From assembly GCA_029933425.1 (NCBI GenBank), contig JAOZOF010000012.1:1-33241 (forward strand): a stretch of 33,241 nt of DNA, given 5' to 3'. Of the stretch, positions 18,053 through 26,508 are shown in pieces (the stretch's first letter is position 1; each line of letters opens with the position of its first letter). The stretch comes from Marinilabiliaceae bacterium (GTDB lineage Bacteria > Bacteroidota > Bacteroidia > Bacteroidales > Marinilabiliaceae). The notes beneath the pieces are model-generated. The model had not been told where the DNA came from. It did no database searches and saw nothing but the letters and a program-made list of their open reading frames with translations. The position numbers and the translations under genes were made by a program.

Positions 18053-21000
18053 ATGAAAGAAAAAAATATTCTTAATAAAATGTTATTGCTGATAATGGCA
18101 ACTATTATATATAGTTCCGGCTTATATTCTCAGCAAAACAAGATCGAAGTTAGCGGTATTGTTAAAGATGCCAAAACAGGAGAGCCTTTACCCGGAGTTT
18201 CGGTTTTTGTAAAAGGTACTATAATTGGAACCAGTACTGATATTGACGGAAAGTATAACATCGTTTTTACCGATCCTGCGTCAACAATAGCATATTCGTA
18301 TATAGGATATAAAAAGGTAGAAATAAATTATAGCGGAACAAATGTTATAAATGTTAATCTTGTTCCAGATACAGAGGTGTTGGATGAAGCAGTTGTTGTC
18401 GGTTTTAGCAAACAAAAGAAGATTTCAGTTACAGGATCAGTCAGTACGATAAAACCTGCCGAGTTGCAGACCTCTTCCTCAGAACTGACCAACTCATTTG
18501 CAGGACGTATTGCCGGTATTACCGCAGTACAGCGTAGTGGAGAACCCGGGTCTAACGGGTCAGAGTTTTGGATTAGGGGTATTTCAACTTTTGGGGCAAA
18601 TAATTCTCCGCTTGTATTTTTAGACGGAGTTGAAATACATCCTGGAGGAGACTTAAATTCCATTGATCCTTCAACAATAGAAAATTTCACAGTATTAAAG
18701 GATGCCTCAGCTACTGCCCTTTATGGAGCCAGAGGGGCCAACGGGGTTATTCTGATAACTACCAAAAATGGTATTGTATCGAAAAAACCAGTGGTCAACT
18801 TTCAGATCAGGAGTAAAGTGAATGCCCCTACTATGTTACCTGAGTTTACAGATGCTGTAACTTATATGAGAATGGCCAATGAAGCGGTACATAATAGTAA
18901 CCCTACAGCACCAAAAAAATATAGTGACTGGCAGATTGATGGTACTGAAAGAGGTTTAGATCCATATCTATTTCCAAATGTGAATTGGATGGATGAACTT
19001 TTCCGCCAATATTCACAGGAACAATATGCAAATGTAAGTTTACGGGGAGGCGGTCCGGCTGTACAGTATTACACTTCTGTTTCTTATACACACTCAAACG
19101 GATTATTGAAAGAGCCTGTTGGCAATAATAACAATATTAATTTTAACAGGTTAAATATCCGAAATAACCTTACCTCAAACCTAAGCAAAACTACGGTTTT
19201 ACAGGTTAACATAAGTACCAATTTTGAGAATAAAAGTGGGCCTAGAATAGCAGCAAACGACTTGTTTAGAAGTGTAATGTATGCAAATCCTGTGCAGTTC
19301 CCTCTTTATTTCCCCCCGCAGGAGGGAGATAATCATATAAGATTTGGTTCTAAATCAGGTGGGTATTTTGGTGTGTTTCCTAATCCTTACGCACAGTTGC
19401 AAAGTGGTAATTCAGAGGGCAAGACAATGACTTTAATGGCATTGGCAAAAATATCACAGGATATCCCCTGGATTAAGGGATTGAGTGCTGATGTAATGTT
19501 TTCAGTAAAACAATGGACTCTTGCAGGCCGTAATCAAGGATATGATCCTTTTTTCTATAAAGTAGATCCGGCATCAATAATCCCTGTCGGTCCTGATGAA
19601 TATGAGTATGATGTAGTATTGGTTGGGGAAGGTGGTAATACAGCATTGTCATTTGGTAACTGGGATGATGGAAATACAACAATATTTTTGCAGCCGCAAA
19701 TAAATTATAATCGTGTTTTTGGCAAGCATGATATACAATCACTTTTCGTGTATAGCCAGAAAAGTTATACTATAAATGATGCCGGTTATCCCCAAATCTT
19801 ACCATTCCGGAACCAGGGGCTATCTGCAAGAATATCATATATGTATGATAATAAATATATGATAGAAACCAATATGGGATATACAGGAAGTGAAAATTTC
19901 GCCCCGGAGCACAGATTTGGTTTCTTCCCGTCAGTCTCTGTAGGATATGCTATCTCGAATGAAGATTTTTTTAAGAATGCTTTTGATAATGTAATCCGTT
20001 TATTGAAGTTTAGGGCATCTTATGGATTAACAGGGAACGATCAAATAGGATCACGTCGCTTCCCTTTCTATTCCGATGTGAATCTTTATGAACATTCGTT
20101 GGGTTATCCAATGGGGTATGATTTTAATAATTACCGCCCGGGAGTTCTAATTCGTGAATATGAAAATAAAGATGTAACATGGGAAACAGGTGAGAAAATT
20201 AATGCTGGTGTAGATATTGAATTGGTTTTGGGTTTGAATGTGACTGCGGATTATTTTAAGGAGAAAAGAAGCGGTATCCTGATGAAACGTTCAGTTATAC
20301 CATCTCATTTAGGAATAGGCGAAGCTGACCCGTTTGGGAATCTTGGTGTGGTTGAAAATTCGGGAGTTGATATTGCAGTAAATTATAATAAAGCTGTTTC
20401 GTCCGATCTCATTATAAAATTTATGGGCACATTCACTTTTGCCAGGAATAAAATCTTAGAATTTGATGAGCCGCCGGGATTTGCCGAGAAATATCCAAAT
20501 CTGACCAGGGTAGGCAGACCGGTAAATCAAATTTACGGATTAAGAGCTGCGAATATTTTTAATTCACAGGAAGATGTTGATGTAAGCCCTCTGCAAACCT
20601 TTGGTTCTTATACAGTGGGAGATTTAAGATACATGAACATTAATGATGATTACATTGTTGATGCGAACGATTTTGTTCCTATGGGGTATCCCTGGATCCC
20701 TGAAATCAATTATGGTTTTGGATCATCTGTACAATATAAAAAATTTGATGTGTCCTTCTTTTTCCAGGGAGTTGCCAGGACATCTTTCATGCTGGGTGAC
20801 ATTTATCCTTTCACTACAGAATTTGAGCGTAATGCTTTAAAATTTATTGCTGATGATTACTGGAGTGAAGATAATCGCAACCCTTATGCAACATATCCCA
20901 GAATAACTGAAATAATTAATGATAATAACAACATGCCCTCTTCATGGTGGTTAAGGAATGGTGCTTTTTTGAGGCTGAAAGACTTAGAGTTTGGCTATAA

Positions 21001-21151
21001 AATAAATAAGTTGATACGTGTCTATGCGATGGCACAGAATATTCTGACCTTCTCTGAATTCAAACTATGGGACCCTGAGATTTCAAGCAATAATGGCTTA
21101 AGGTATCCTACTCAGAAGAGTGTTGCATTAGGATTACAATTTAACTTATAA
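18053..21151 (+). CDS. SusC-like TonB-dependent outer membrane transporter
   Basis: This 1032-residue protein is a complete SusC/RagA-type importer. After the signal peptide (to about residue 27) comes the carboxypeptidase-regulatory-like domain (about 30-110, VSGIVKDAKTGEPLPGVSVF). The plug domain (about 120-240) includes the SusC signatures IRGISTFG, PLVFLDGVEI and LKDASATALYGARGANGVI. A long beta-barrel region follows and ends in the aromatic LGLQFNL. It moves glycan fragments across the outer membrane with TonB energy and is lidded by the SusD partner encoded 14 bp downstream. The pair defines this region as a PUL. The length and both ends are normal. Substrate specificity cannot be inferred from it. 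Confidence 0.96.
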   Translation: MKEKNILNKMLLLIMATIIYSSGLYSQQNKIEVSGIVKDAKTGEPLPGVSVFVKGTIIGTSTDIDGKYNIVFTDPASTIAYSYIGYKKVEINYSGTNVINVNLVPDTEVLDEAVVVGFSKQKKISVTGSVSTIKPAELQTSSSELTNSFAGRIAGITAVQRSGEPGSNGSEFWIRGISTFGANNSPLVFLDGVEIHPGGDLNSIDPSTIENFTVLKDASATALYGARGANGVILITTKNGIVSKKPVVNFQIRSKVNAPTMLPEFTDAVTYMRMANEAVHNSNPTAPKKYSDWQIDGTERGLDPYLFPNVNWMDELFRQYSQEQYANVSLRGGGPAVQYYTSVSYTHSNGLLKEPVGNNNNINFNRLNIRNNLTSNLSKTTVLQVNISTNFENKSGPRIAANDLFRSVMYANPVQFPLYFPPQEGDNHIRFGSKSGGYFGVFPNPYAQLQSGNSEGKTMTLMALAKISQDIPWIKGLSADVMFSVKQWTLAGRNQGYDPFFYKVDPASIIPVGPDEYEYDVVLVGEGGNTALSFGNWDDGNTTIFLQPQINYNRVFGKHDIQSLFVYSQKSYTINDAGYPQILPFRNQGLSARISYMYDNKYMIETNMGYTGSENFAPEHRFGFFPSVSVGYAISNEDFFKNAFDNVIRLLKFRASYGLTGNDQIGSRRFPFYSDVNLYEHSLGYPMGYDFNNYRPGVLIREYENKDVTWETGEKINAGVDIELVLGLNVTADYFKEKRSGILMKRSVIPSHLGIGEADPFGNLGVVENSGVDIAVNYNKAVSSDLIIKFMGTFTFARNKILEFDEPPGFAEKYPNLTRVGRPVNQIYGLRAANIFNSQEDVDVSPLQTFGSYTVGDLRYMNINDDYIVDANDFVPMGYPWIPEINYGFGSSVQYKKFDVSFFFQGVARTSFMLGDIYPFTTEFERNALKFIADDYWSEDNRNPYATYPRITEIINDNNNMPSSWWLRNGAFLRLKDLEFGYKINKLIRVYAMAQNILTFSEFKLWDPEISSNNGLRYPTQKSVALGLQFNL

Positions 21152-21165
21152 AAAACATTAATGTT

Positions 21166-22989
21166 ATGATTAAGAATATTAGTAAAGTAGTAGCACTAAT
21201 TGCTATTCTGGTAAGTTTTGAATCGTGTGATTTTCTCGATATTGTACCTGAAAATGTAGCTACAATTGATGATGCTTTTACACGCCCTACCGAGGCAAAT
21301 AACTTTTTGTACTCACTTTATGCTTTTTTACCTAAAGTAAATGACCACTTAACATATCCCCAGCAATGGGGTAATGACGAGGTCGTTATTCCATGGACCT
21401 GGTATGATGCCTACAAACTGGTTACTCAGCCCAATAATGTGACATCACCGTTTTTTGATTACTGGGGCAACCCGTCAGGACATGCTTATAACTATTTTGA
21501 AGGAATACGTCAGGCATATATCTTTCTTGATAATATAGAGGGCACTCCGGGTTTTACAGAAGATCAAATGAAGACAATGATTGGAGAAGCTAAATTCATA
21601 ATTGGATATTTGCATTTTTTGTTAATGAGACAATATGGTCCTACAATTTTAATCGATCATGCCATAGAGTTGGATGCTGATGCTGTGTATTACTTTCCTC
21701 ACAGAGCATCTCTTGATGAGGTTGTTTATTTTTGTTCTTCAAAGTTTGATGAGGCTTATGAATTAGTTCCCGACAGCAGGGCAAAAATTGATATGGGACG
21801 AATTACCAAATCAATTGTTTCATCCATAAAAGCCCGAATGCTTTTGTATGCTGCAAGCCCTCTGTTTAATGGAAATCCTGACTATAGTAATTTTGTTGAT
21901 AATGAGGGTAAACATCTAATGCCGACAAGTTATGATAATGAAAAATGGAAAAAAGCCATTGAAGCTTTGGAAACAGCCTTAGAGGATGCTGAGGCCGCAG
22001 GCATTACATTGTATAGGGGGAAAAATGATGTTGTCGAGAATTACCGTTATGCCTTGGTAGAACCCTGGAATAGTGAACTTATATGGGGACACCGTCAGGA
22101 GTATTACTGGGGATGGCAGCGACATTCTGCACCGAGAGTAATTGAAGGAGGTGCAGTAACAGCAGCAGGAGGGAATGGCCCTACTTTACAAGAGGTTGAA
22201 CTATACTACACAAAGAACGGGTTACCCATTGACGAGGACCCCGATTATGATTACTCAGGGCGGTTTAATATTGCAACAGGTGACAGCACGATTATTTTAC
22301 ATCGTAATCGTGAACCAAGGTTTTATTCCAATATTGCTTTTGATAGAGGAATATATGAGATAAATGACAATGAGCAGGTTATGCATTTCAGATATCAGGA
22401 AAAGGACGGATATGACGGAGTAGACAGGTCAAATTATACCAGGAGCGGTTATCTTGTTAAAAAACTTGTTCATCCGCAAACAACCTTTACAGCCACAGAG
22501 AATACGTATGTTGATTACCCCTGGCCGAAAGTCCGTTTGGCAGAATTATACCTTAATATGGCAGAGGCTTTAAATGAGTATGCCTATGGAACAACAGACA
22601 AATTTGGGCATGATGCTGTGTATTATCTTAATCTAATTAGAGACAGGGCAGGCATCCCCGATGTTATGACTTCGTGGAGTGTCTCAAAATCACCTGACAA
22701 ACCAACTAACCAGGATGGAATGCGTGAAATTATACAAATGGAAAGAAGCATTGAATTGGCATTCGAAGGGCATAGAATGTGGGATATCAGAAGGTGGAAA
22801 CGAGGGGCAGAATTTGCGAAGCCGGCTTATGGGTTAAATATTGAAGCTGTCAACCCCACATCTTTCTATCGAAAAACTAAAATTGAGGATAGATATTTTG
22901 ATGAAAGTAAAAGTTACTTATGGCCGATTAGTTTAATTGAATTACAAAAAAATCCAAATTTAGTTCAAAACCCTGGCTATTCGCATTAA
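21166..22989 (+). CDS. SusD-like surface glycan-binding lipoprotein
   Basis: This 607-residue RagB/SusD-family protein has a lipoprotein signal ending FESC (Cys near residue 21), followed by the usual FLDIVPE. The helical TPR core shows typical elements, such as EAKFIIGYLHFLLMRQYG and the C-terminal RLAELYLNMAEALNEY, RSIELAFEGHRMWDIRRWK and LWPISLIELQKNPNLVQNPGY, all common in the family. It starts 14 bp after susC and is co-transcribed with it. It binds the glycan at the cell surface and closes over the SusC barrel. An alternative ATG at 21161 is out of frame, so the start at 21166 stands. Confidence 0.95.
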   Translation: MIKNISKVVALIAILVSFESCDFLDIVPENVATIDDAFTRPTEANNFLYSLYAFLPKVNDHLTYPQQWGNDEVVIPWTWYDAYKLVTQPNNVTSPFFDYWGNPSGHAYNYFEGIRQAYIFLDNIEGTPGFTEDQMKTMIGEAKFIIGYLHFLLMRQYGPTILIDHAIELDADAVYYFPHRASLDEVVYFCSSKFDEAYELVPDSRAKIDMGRITKSIVSSIKARMLLYAASPLFNGNPDYSNFVDNEGKHLMPTSYDNEKWKKAIEALETALEDAEAAGITLYRGKNDVVENYRYALVEPWNSELIWGHRQEYYWGWQRHSAPRVIEGGAVTAAGGNGPTLQEVELYYTKNGLPIDEDPDYDYSGRFNIATGDSTIILHRNREPRFYSNIAFDRGIYEINDNEQVMHFRYQEKDGYDGVDRSNYTRSGYLVKKLVHPQTTFTATENTYVDYPWPKVRLAELYLNMAEALNEYAYGTTDKFGHDAVYYLNLIRDRAGIPDVMTSWSVSKSPDKPTNQDGMREIIQMERSIELAFEGHRMWDIRRWKRGAEFAKPAYGLNIEAVNPTSFYRKTKIEDRYFDESKSYLWPISLIELQKNPNLVQNPGYSH

Positions 22990-23046
22990 AATTAAGATAA
23001 TTAATGATTACAAGTTTTTTAATGTATCAAACATTTCTATTACGTG

Positions 23047-24231
23047 ATGAAAAAAATTGAGCTTATGAAATATAAAAATATAATATTTAGTATGTTGGCA
23101 ATTATGATAATTGTTTCTTCATGTGAGAAGCCCGATGAAAATGAATTTCCGGAGGTAATCTCGCCATTGGCAAAACTATTATCATTTAACATCAAAGGTG
23201 AATATATTGAACCTGGTGATTCATTAATTTTTGAAGCTGATGTAGATACTGCAAACAGGATTGTTTCAGGTATTATCCCGCCTATTTATAATATTAATAA
23301 AATTATACCGGAGATTATGGCCTCAAGGGGTGCTACTGTTAACCCGGAAAGCGGGATGCCGCAGGATTTTACCAATCCTCCTTCATATAAGATTACCAGT
23401 AGAAATGGACAAGTAACGGAAATATACAATGTAAACATGTATATGGCCGGAATGGTATCTTTCTCTATTGGTGGCACAGAGTTGGATATTGATTATAATG
23501 ATAACACAATTATAAAGGTATTTAATCCTGATGAAAGCCCGATAGATGATATCGCTAATGTTGTGCCTGATATAGTTATTACCGAAGGATCTTCTTTGCA
23601 GCCTGCTATTGGAGATACAATAGATTTAAGAAGCCCGGTTATTTACAGCCTTATAACAGACAGGGGTGATACGATAAATTATTTTGTTAGCATAAAGGTT
23701 GATGCAAGCTTTGACGATTTTAGCAATTTTGAAAATGATTGGGAACGAATAGGAAATATTACTTGGGACTATTCGGGAACACCATTGAAACTTCAAAACG
23801 ATTGGGGATGGTGTAATTACAATGGTGCAATTAAAAAGGATGTTGACCTGCAAGGTGACTTTATGGTCGAGCTAAAGGCCAGAATAACTAATGCAGAAGA
23901 TGTATGGCCGGCTACAGGTTTCTTTGTTGGCGGAAACCTGGATGGCACTAATCCTGCCTATGTTTTTGCAATAAAAGGAGAATTTGGAGCCACAAATCTA
24001 GTTGGCTTCCATGGTCGCGACGGATGGATAGATGCAGCTATTGAAGTAGATGGCCTTAATAACCGAGAATGGACTATTATGCGAATGGAGAAGAGAGGCA
24101 ATGAGATAAAATCGTATGTAAACGATGTTCTTGTATCGACTTATACCATTGAAGGAGTTGAAGGTACTTTAGGTTTATTTGGAGAGAGAGTGTCAGCAGA
24201 GTTTGAGTATATAAAGTTTCAACAATTATAA
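23047..24231 (+). CDS. surface glycan-binding lipoprotein with lectin-like C-terminus
   Basis: The protein has 394 residues. The GTG at 23044 is followed at once by ATG 23047, which is preferred; a further Met at residue 7 is possible. A lipoprotein signal ends VSSC. The N-terminal part looks like two Ig-like, DUF5018-like repeats (about 35-125 and 130-220), often found in SusE-position glycan-binding proteins. The C-terminal 170 residues (from about 223, FDDFSNFENDW, QNDWGW, WPATGFFVGG, GTLGLF) form a concanavalin-like domain that recurs three times in the next protein. It follows susD by 57 bp, the usual place for a surface glycan-binding protein. No catalytic motif is visible, so binding rather than cleavage is the likely role. 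Confidence 0.8.
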   Translation: MKKIELMKYKNIIFSMLAIMIIVSSCEKPDENEFPEVISPLAKLLSFNIKGEYIEPGDSLIFEADVDTANRIVSGIIPPIYNINKIIPEIMASRGATVNPESGMPQDFTNPPSYKITSRNGQVTEIYNVNMYMAGMVSFSIGGTELDIDYNDNTIIKVFNPDESPIDDIANVVPDIVITEGSSLQPAIGDTIDLRSPVIYSLITDRGDTINYFVSIKVDASFDDFSNFENDWERIGNITWDYSGTPLKLQNDWGWCNYNGAIKKDVDLQGDFMVELKARITNAEDVWPATGFFVGGNLDGTNPAYVFAIKGEFGATNLVGFHGRDGWIDAAIEVDGLNNREWTIMRMEKRGNEIKSYVNDVLVSTYTIEGVEGTLGLFGERVSAEFEYIKFQQL

Positions 24232-24242
24232 CGTGTTAAAAG

Positions 24243-24273
24243 GCCTGCCTCGGGCAAATGCTTTGAGGCAGGC
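24243..24273 (+). terminator. GC-rich hairpin after the surface-binding lipoprotein gene
   Basis: A perfect 9-bp stem, GCCTGCCTC with GAGGCAGGC, has a 13-nt loop and begins 11 bp after the stop codon. The stem is far more GC-rich than the surroundings. Only a broken A/T tract follows, not a T-run, so it may be a partial terminator or a 3'-end stabiliser that lowers expression of the downstream genes relative to susCD. Confidence 0.6.
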
Positions 24274-24347
24274 TAAAATTATTATGAAAAAGAATACTCA
24301 ATTATAAATATTAACAAAAACGAATTTATTAACTAAAGCTTAACATT

Positions 24348-26273
24348 ATGAGAACTAAGAATTTTACTTTTTTGATTTCAATGCTTTTTACGGCAGTTTT
24401 ATCGGCTCAAACAGTCGATGATTTTTCAAACTTTGATACCGATTGGACAAAAGTCGATGACAACAGTAGTGTCATTTGGGGAAGATCTGATGATGGAAAT
24501 CTGACTATGCAAAATGACTGGGGATTTGCCCATGTTGATGGAGCTACTAAAAACGGAGTTGATCTTCAGGGTGATTTCTATGTTGAATTGAAGGTTAAAG
24601 TTAGTGCAGCAGAGGACGAATGGCCTGCTTCGGGTTTCTTTGTAGGGGGAAACATAGATGGTGTAATGCCCAAATATTTATTTGCGTTAAAGCGGGATCA
24701 TCAGGCTGTTGACCTGGAAGGTGTACATGCCGATGTTTCAGATGACGGCACTTTTAATCCCGGGTGGATAGATTCATATGCAGTTCCAGTGTTAGATAAT
24801 ACAACATGGACAATTCTAAGGATGGAGAAAGTTGGTGATAATATAAAGTCTTATGTTAATGGAAGGTTAGTCTCGGACCAGATAATAGCCGGGGTAACAG
24901 GGAAATTAGGAATAATGACAGAAAGAGCAACTACCGAATTTGCGTATATAGAATTTGGAAGTTTTACACCGGGTACTCCAGCAACAGGAGATTTTGCAAA
25001 TTTTGCCACAGAATGGACTACTGTTGGTTTGGATAATGCAGCAGTAGATGCAAATGGTGTTTTACAAATAAGTAATATAGGTTGGGTTAATACAGATCGT
25101 ACAACAAAGAATGGACTTACTATTGATGGCTCAAGAGATTATGACATAAACGTAAAAGCCAGGTTTGTAAGAGCTATAGGCTGTTGCCCTACTATAGGTG
25201 TTTTTATTGACGACAATGGTGATGGTAACCCGCAGTATCTGTTAGGACTAAAAGGGGAGAATGGCAATCAGGTAGGGATTCATGATATTAACGGGTGGTA
25301 TAATTATGATATAAGGGTAGATAATTTGTTGAACAGGGAATGGTCAGATATCAGAATTATTAAACGGGGCGATATTATAACTACATGTGTAAATGGAAAG
25401 TTGGTTAATACCGGAGGGATCTACATCCCCAATTTAGGCGGTAATTTATGTCTGATGGCAGATGGTGCTGTAGGTGAATTTGCGTCTGTAACTGTGACAT
25501 ATAAGGACGACACATCTACAGGTTCTTTTGCTGACTTTGCAACAGAATGGACTGTGACAGGTGATGCCGTAACAACTGTTACTGCTAATGATATGTTATT
25601 TTATAGTAATATTGGTTGGGCAAATACTGAAGGTACACTGAAAGATGGTGTAAATCTTTCAGGTGATTTTAAAGTGGATGTAGAAGTAAGACTTATGGGG
25701 CAAATAGGAGCTTTCCCTACAGCCGGATTCTTTATCGATGGTGATTTTACAGGAAACCCAAAATTTATATTGGCACTAAAAGGTGAAGGGAATAATATAG
25801 TAGGATATCACAATGATGTCAGTTGGCAAGAATGGTATAATGTTGATGGTCTTGATAATTATGAATGGACAAAATTAACAGTTACCTGCGTAGGTTCTGA
25901 ATTAAAGGCATATATTAATGACAACCTGGTTCTGACAAAAACTGTTTCAAATTTTGGTGGCACCTTAGGTTTGTTTACTGATGGTGCTGCAGCAGAATTC
26001 AAATCTGTTACGCATGGAGATGTGCCAACATCAGTACAAAAAAATATAGCTCAGTCAATAAAAATGTATCCTAACCCGGCTAATGACGTTGTAACAATAG
26101 ATGCTGATGAGTTTCAGACAATAGAGGTATTTAATTTAAATGGTCAAATGATTCTAAAACTTAATGGAGGAAAGAGGCTCACGATAAATACGTCTGAACT
26201 TAAAGAAGGAGTTTATCTCGTTAGGTTTTCAAATAATAATACATCTATTACCCAAAGGTTAATAGTTAAGTAA
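24348..26273 (+). CDS. T9SS-secreted protein with three lectin-like repeats
   Basis: This 641-residue protein has a signal peptide (to about residue 20, LSAQ), three tandem copies of a roughly 165-185-residue domain (about 23-205, 213-388 and 391-556) and a T9SS type A sorting domain (about 568-641, MYPNPANDVVTI and GVYLVRF). Each repeat begins with an F-x-x-F-x-T-x-W segment, has a central WP/PT-x-G-FF(V/I) strand and ends with GG/GK-LGL-(F/M). Repeat 1 closely resembles the C-terminal domain of the lipoprotein encoded just upstream. Repeat 2 alone has a Cys-Cys pair (near residue 283). I see no enzyme motif, so the likely role is multivalent glycan capture at or beyond the cell surface. The folds most like it are concanavalin/LamG or DUF1080-like jelly rolls; an uncharacterised hydrolase cannot be excluded. 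Confidence 0.78.
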   Translation: MRTKNFTFLISMLFTAVLSAQTVDDFSNFDTDWTKVDDNSSVIWGRSDDGNLTMQNDWGFAHVDGATKNGVDLQGDFYVELKVKVSAAEDEWPASGFFVGGNIDGVMPKYLFALKRDHQAVDLEGVHADVSDDGTFNPGWIDSYAVPVLDNTTWTILRMEKVGDNIKSYVNGRLVSDQIIAGVTGKLGIMTERATTEFAYIEFGSFTPGTPATGDFANFATEWTTVGLDNAAVDANGVLQISNIGWVNTDRTTKNGLTIDGSRDYDINVKARFVRAIGCCPTIGVFIDDNGDGNPQYLLGLKGENGNQVGIHDINGWYNYDIRVDNLLNREWSDIRIIKRGDIITTCVNGKLVNTGGIYIPNLGGNLCLMADGAVGEFASVTVTYKDDTSTGSFADFATEWTVTGDAVTTVTANDMLFYSNIGWANTEGTLKDGVNLSGDFKVDVEVRLMGQIGAFPTAGFFIDGDFTGNPKFILALKGEGNNIVGYHNDVSWQEWYNVDGLDNYEWTKLTVTCVGSELKAYINDNLVLTKTVSNFGGTLGLFTDGAAAEFKSVTHGDVPTSVQKNIAQSIKMYPNPANDVVTIDADEFQTIEVFNLNGQMILKLNGGKRLTINTSELKEGVYLVRFSNNNTSITQRLIVK

Positions 26274-26291
26274 ACCGGTTAAAAAAGTTTT

Positions 26292-26335
26292 AGGTAGCAG
26301 ATGTTTAATAGTCTGCTACCTATTTTATATTTTTA
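26292..26335 (+). terminator. strong hairpin terminator after the three-repeat gene
   Basis: A perfect 10-bp stem, AGGTAGCAGA with TCTGCTACCT (26292-26301 and 26312-26321), has a 10-nt loop and is followed by a T-rich tract. It starts 18 bp after the stop codon. This is the best intrinsic terminator in the window. With the 235-bp gap to the next gene it suggests that the enzyme genes downstream have their own promoter. Confidence 0.8.
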
Positions 26336-26508
26336 GTTTAGGATAATCATAATTGCCATAAAATAGTAGATGCTCGTTTAGCTTTTATGTGTTTTTGTCA
26401 TGTTGTAATATTGTGGTCAATATCACGCATGCTGGAACTTTTTTTTAGTTAACGAATATTGTTTTATATAGATAGTTCTATGGTCGTTTGGGGTTTAAAA
26501 TTATAAAG
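26336..26508 (+). other. intergenic stretch before the GH43 gene
   Basis: These AT-rich bases lie between the terminator and the GH43 start codon. They probably hold a promoter for the second enzyme block, but I find no convincing TAnnTTTG/TTTG pair, open frame or repeat. Confidence 0.4.

Noticed and set aside
18328-18690. Minus-strand 120-codon open frame within susC
   Set aside because: Antisense shadow of the plug-domain coding region; no homology-like features or start context.
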